Shown here: piece by piece, positions 23,720 through 23,915 of the stretch
Layout of the letters: each line of letters starts with the position of its first letter
How positions within the stretch are numbered: the stretch's first letter is position 1
NCBI GenBank assembly: GCA_049322335.1
Contig: JBMORL010000028.1
Location: 1-23,915, forward strand
DNA: 23,915 bases
Direction: 5' to 3'
From: JBMORL01 sp049322335
GTDB taxonomy: Bacteria > Bacteroidota > Bacteroidia > Flavobacteriales_D > UBA2798
Program-made: the position numbers and the translations under genes
Notes under the pieces: model-generated
Seen by the model: the letters and a program-made list of their open reading frames with translations, nothing else
Databases searched by the model: none
What the model was told of the DNA's origin: nothing

Positions 23720-23915
23720 ATGCCGCGTTTAATAATTGTTTTTCTCCTGTTTTTCATTTGTAATTCGCTTTTTGCCGGTAAAGGGCCTAAAGAAAAAATC
23801 ATCGAAATAAAAACCGAATACGGAACCATTTATATCTGGCTCTATAAAGACACGCCTCTTCACCGTGATAATTTTCTGAAGCTGGCCGGGGAGAATTTTT
23901 TTGACAGCACGATGT
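23720..23915 (+). CDS. Peptidyl-prolyl cis-trans isomerase, cyclophilin type, exported (3' end cut by window)
   Basis: 65 codons are visible from the ATG at 23720. Residues 1-19 form a signal peptide (ending SLFAG). EKIIEIKTEYGTIYIWLYKD then TPLHRDNFLKLAGENFFDSTM match the first strands of cyclophilin-type isomerases, in which the FFDST segment normally leads to FHRVI. Most of the domain lies beyond the window. Expected to be a periplasmic or lipid-exposed folding helper. A short palindrome CAGAA-AAA-TTCTG (23661-23673) lies in the divergent intergenic region upstream, but no -7 consensus is evident. Confidence 0.88.
   Translation, partial: MPRLIIVFLLFFICNSLFAGKGPKEKIIEIKTEYGTIYIWLYKDTPLHRDNFLKLAGENFFDSTM

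Overview
The window reads as a Bacteroidota chromosome segment, probably from a flavobacteria-like lineage and probably from a draft or metagenome assembly. The grounds are type IX secretion system (T9SS) cargo with type A and type B C-terminal sorting domains, a PorP/SprF-family protein, several matches to the Bacteroidota -7 promoter element TAnnTTTG, weak Shine-Dalgarno signals, and two runs of exactly 100 N that look like placeholder scaffold gaps. No phage, insertion sequence, CRISPR array or defence system is visible. Family names come from reading the sequence; no database search was run.

1-4187 is an arginine locus. argS (nearly complete, minus) and an arginase (minus) are 1 nt apart and run divergently from a short arginine decarboxylase (plus). 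4252-5690 carries two colinear, probably paralogous lipoproteins. 5781-9058 is ftsK followed by an overlapping lolA, for chromosome segregation and outer-membrane lipoprotein transport. 9221-11073 has bioA (plus) converging on a secreted protein of unknown function (minus); both lose their 3' ends in the first gap. 11195-13247 has a two-helix membrane protein and a minus-strand pair, a class III CoA-transferase and a GNAT acetyltransferase.

13449-22403 is rich in secretion cargo. It holds a 1180-residue propeller/PKD protein (minus), a small type A sorting-domain protein (plus), a tRNA-Leu(GAG) (minus) next to a repeat array built from its own 5' half, a 742-residue PKD adhesin-like protein, and its likely PorP/SprF partner directly downstream. 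22607-23631 is a DinB-like gene and an SRPBCC gene overlapping by 4 nt (minus). The window closes inside a secreted cyclophilin-type PPIase (plus).

The oddest element is the tandem array upstream of tRNA-Leu: its unit is the tRNA leader plus the 5' half of the tRNA with a 98-bp hairpin-rich insert in the D-arm region. Intergenic regions also hold several distinct palindromic elements and a heptamer microsatellite that supplies the C-terminus of the DinB-like protein. The rest is mostly core metabolism and ordinary Bacteroidota surface-protein genes.
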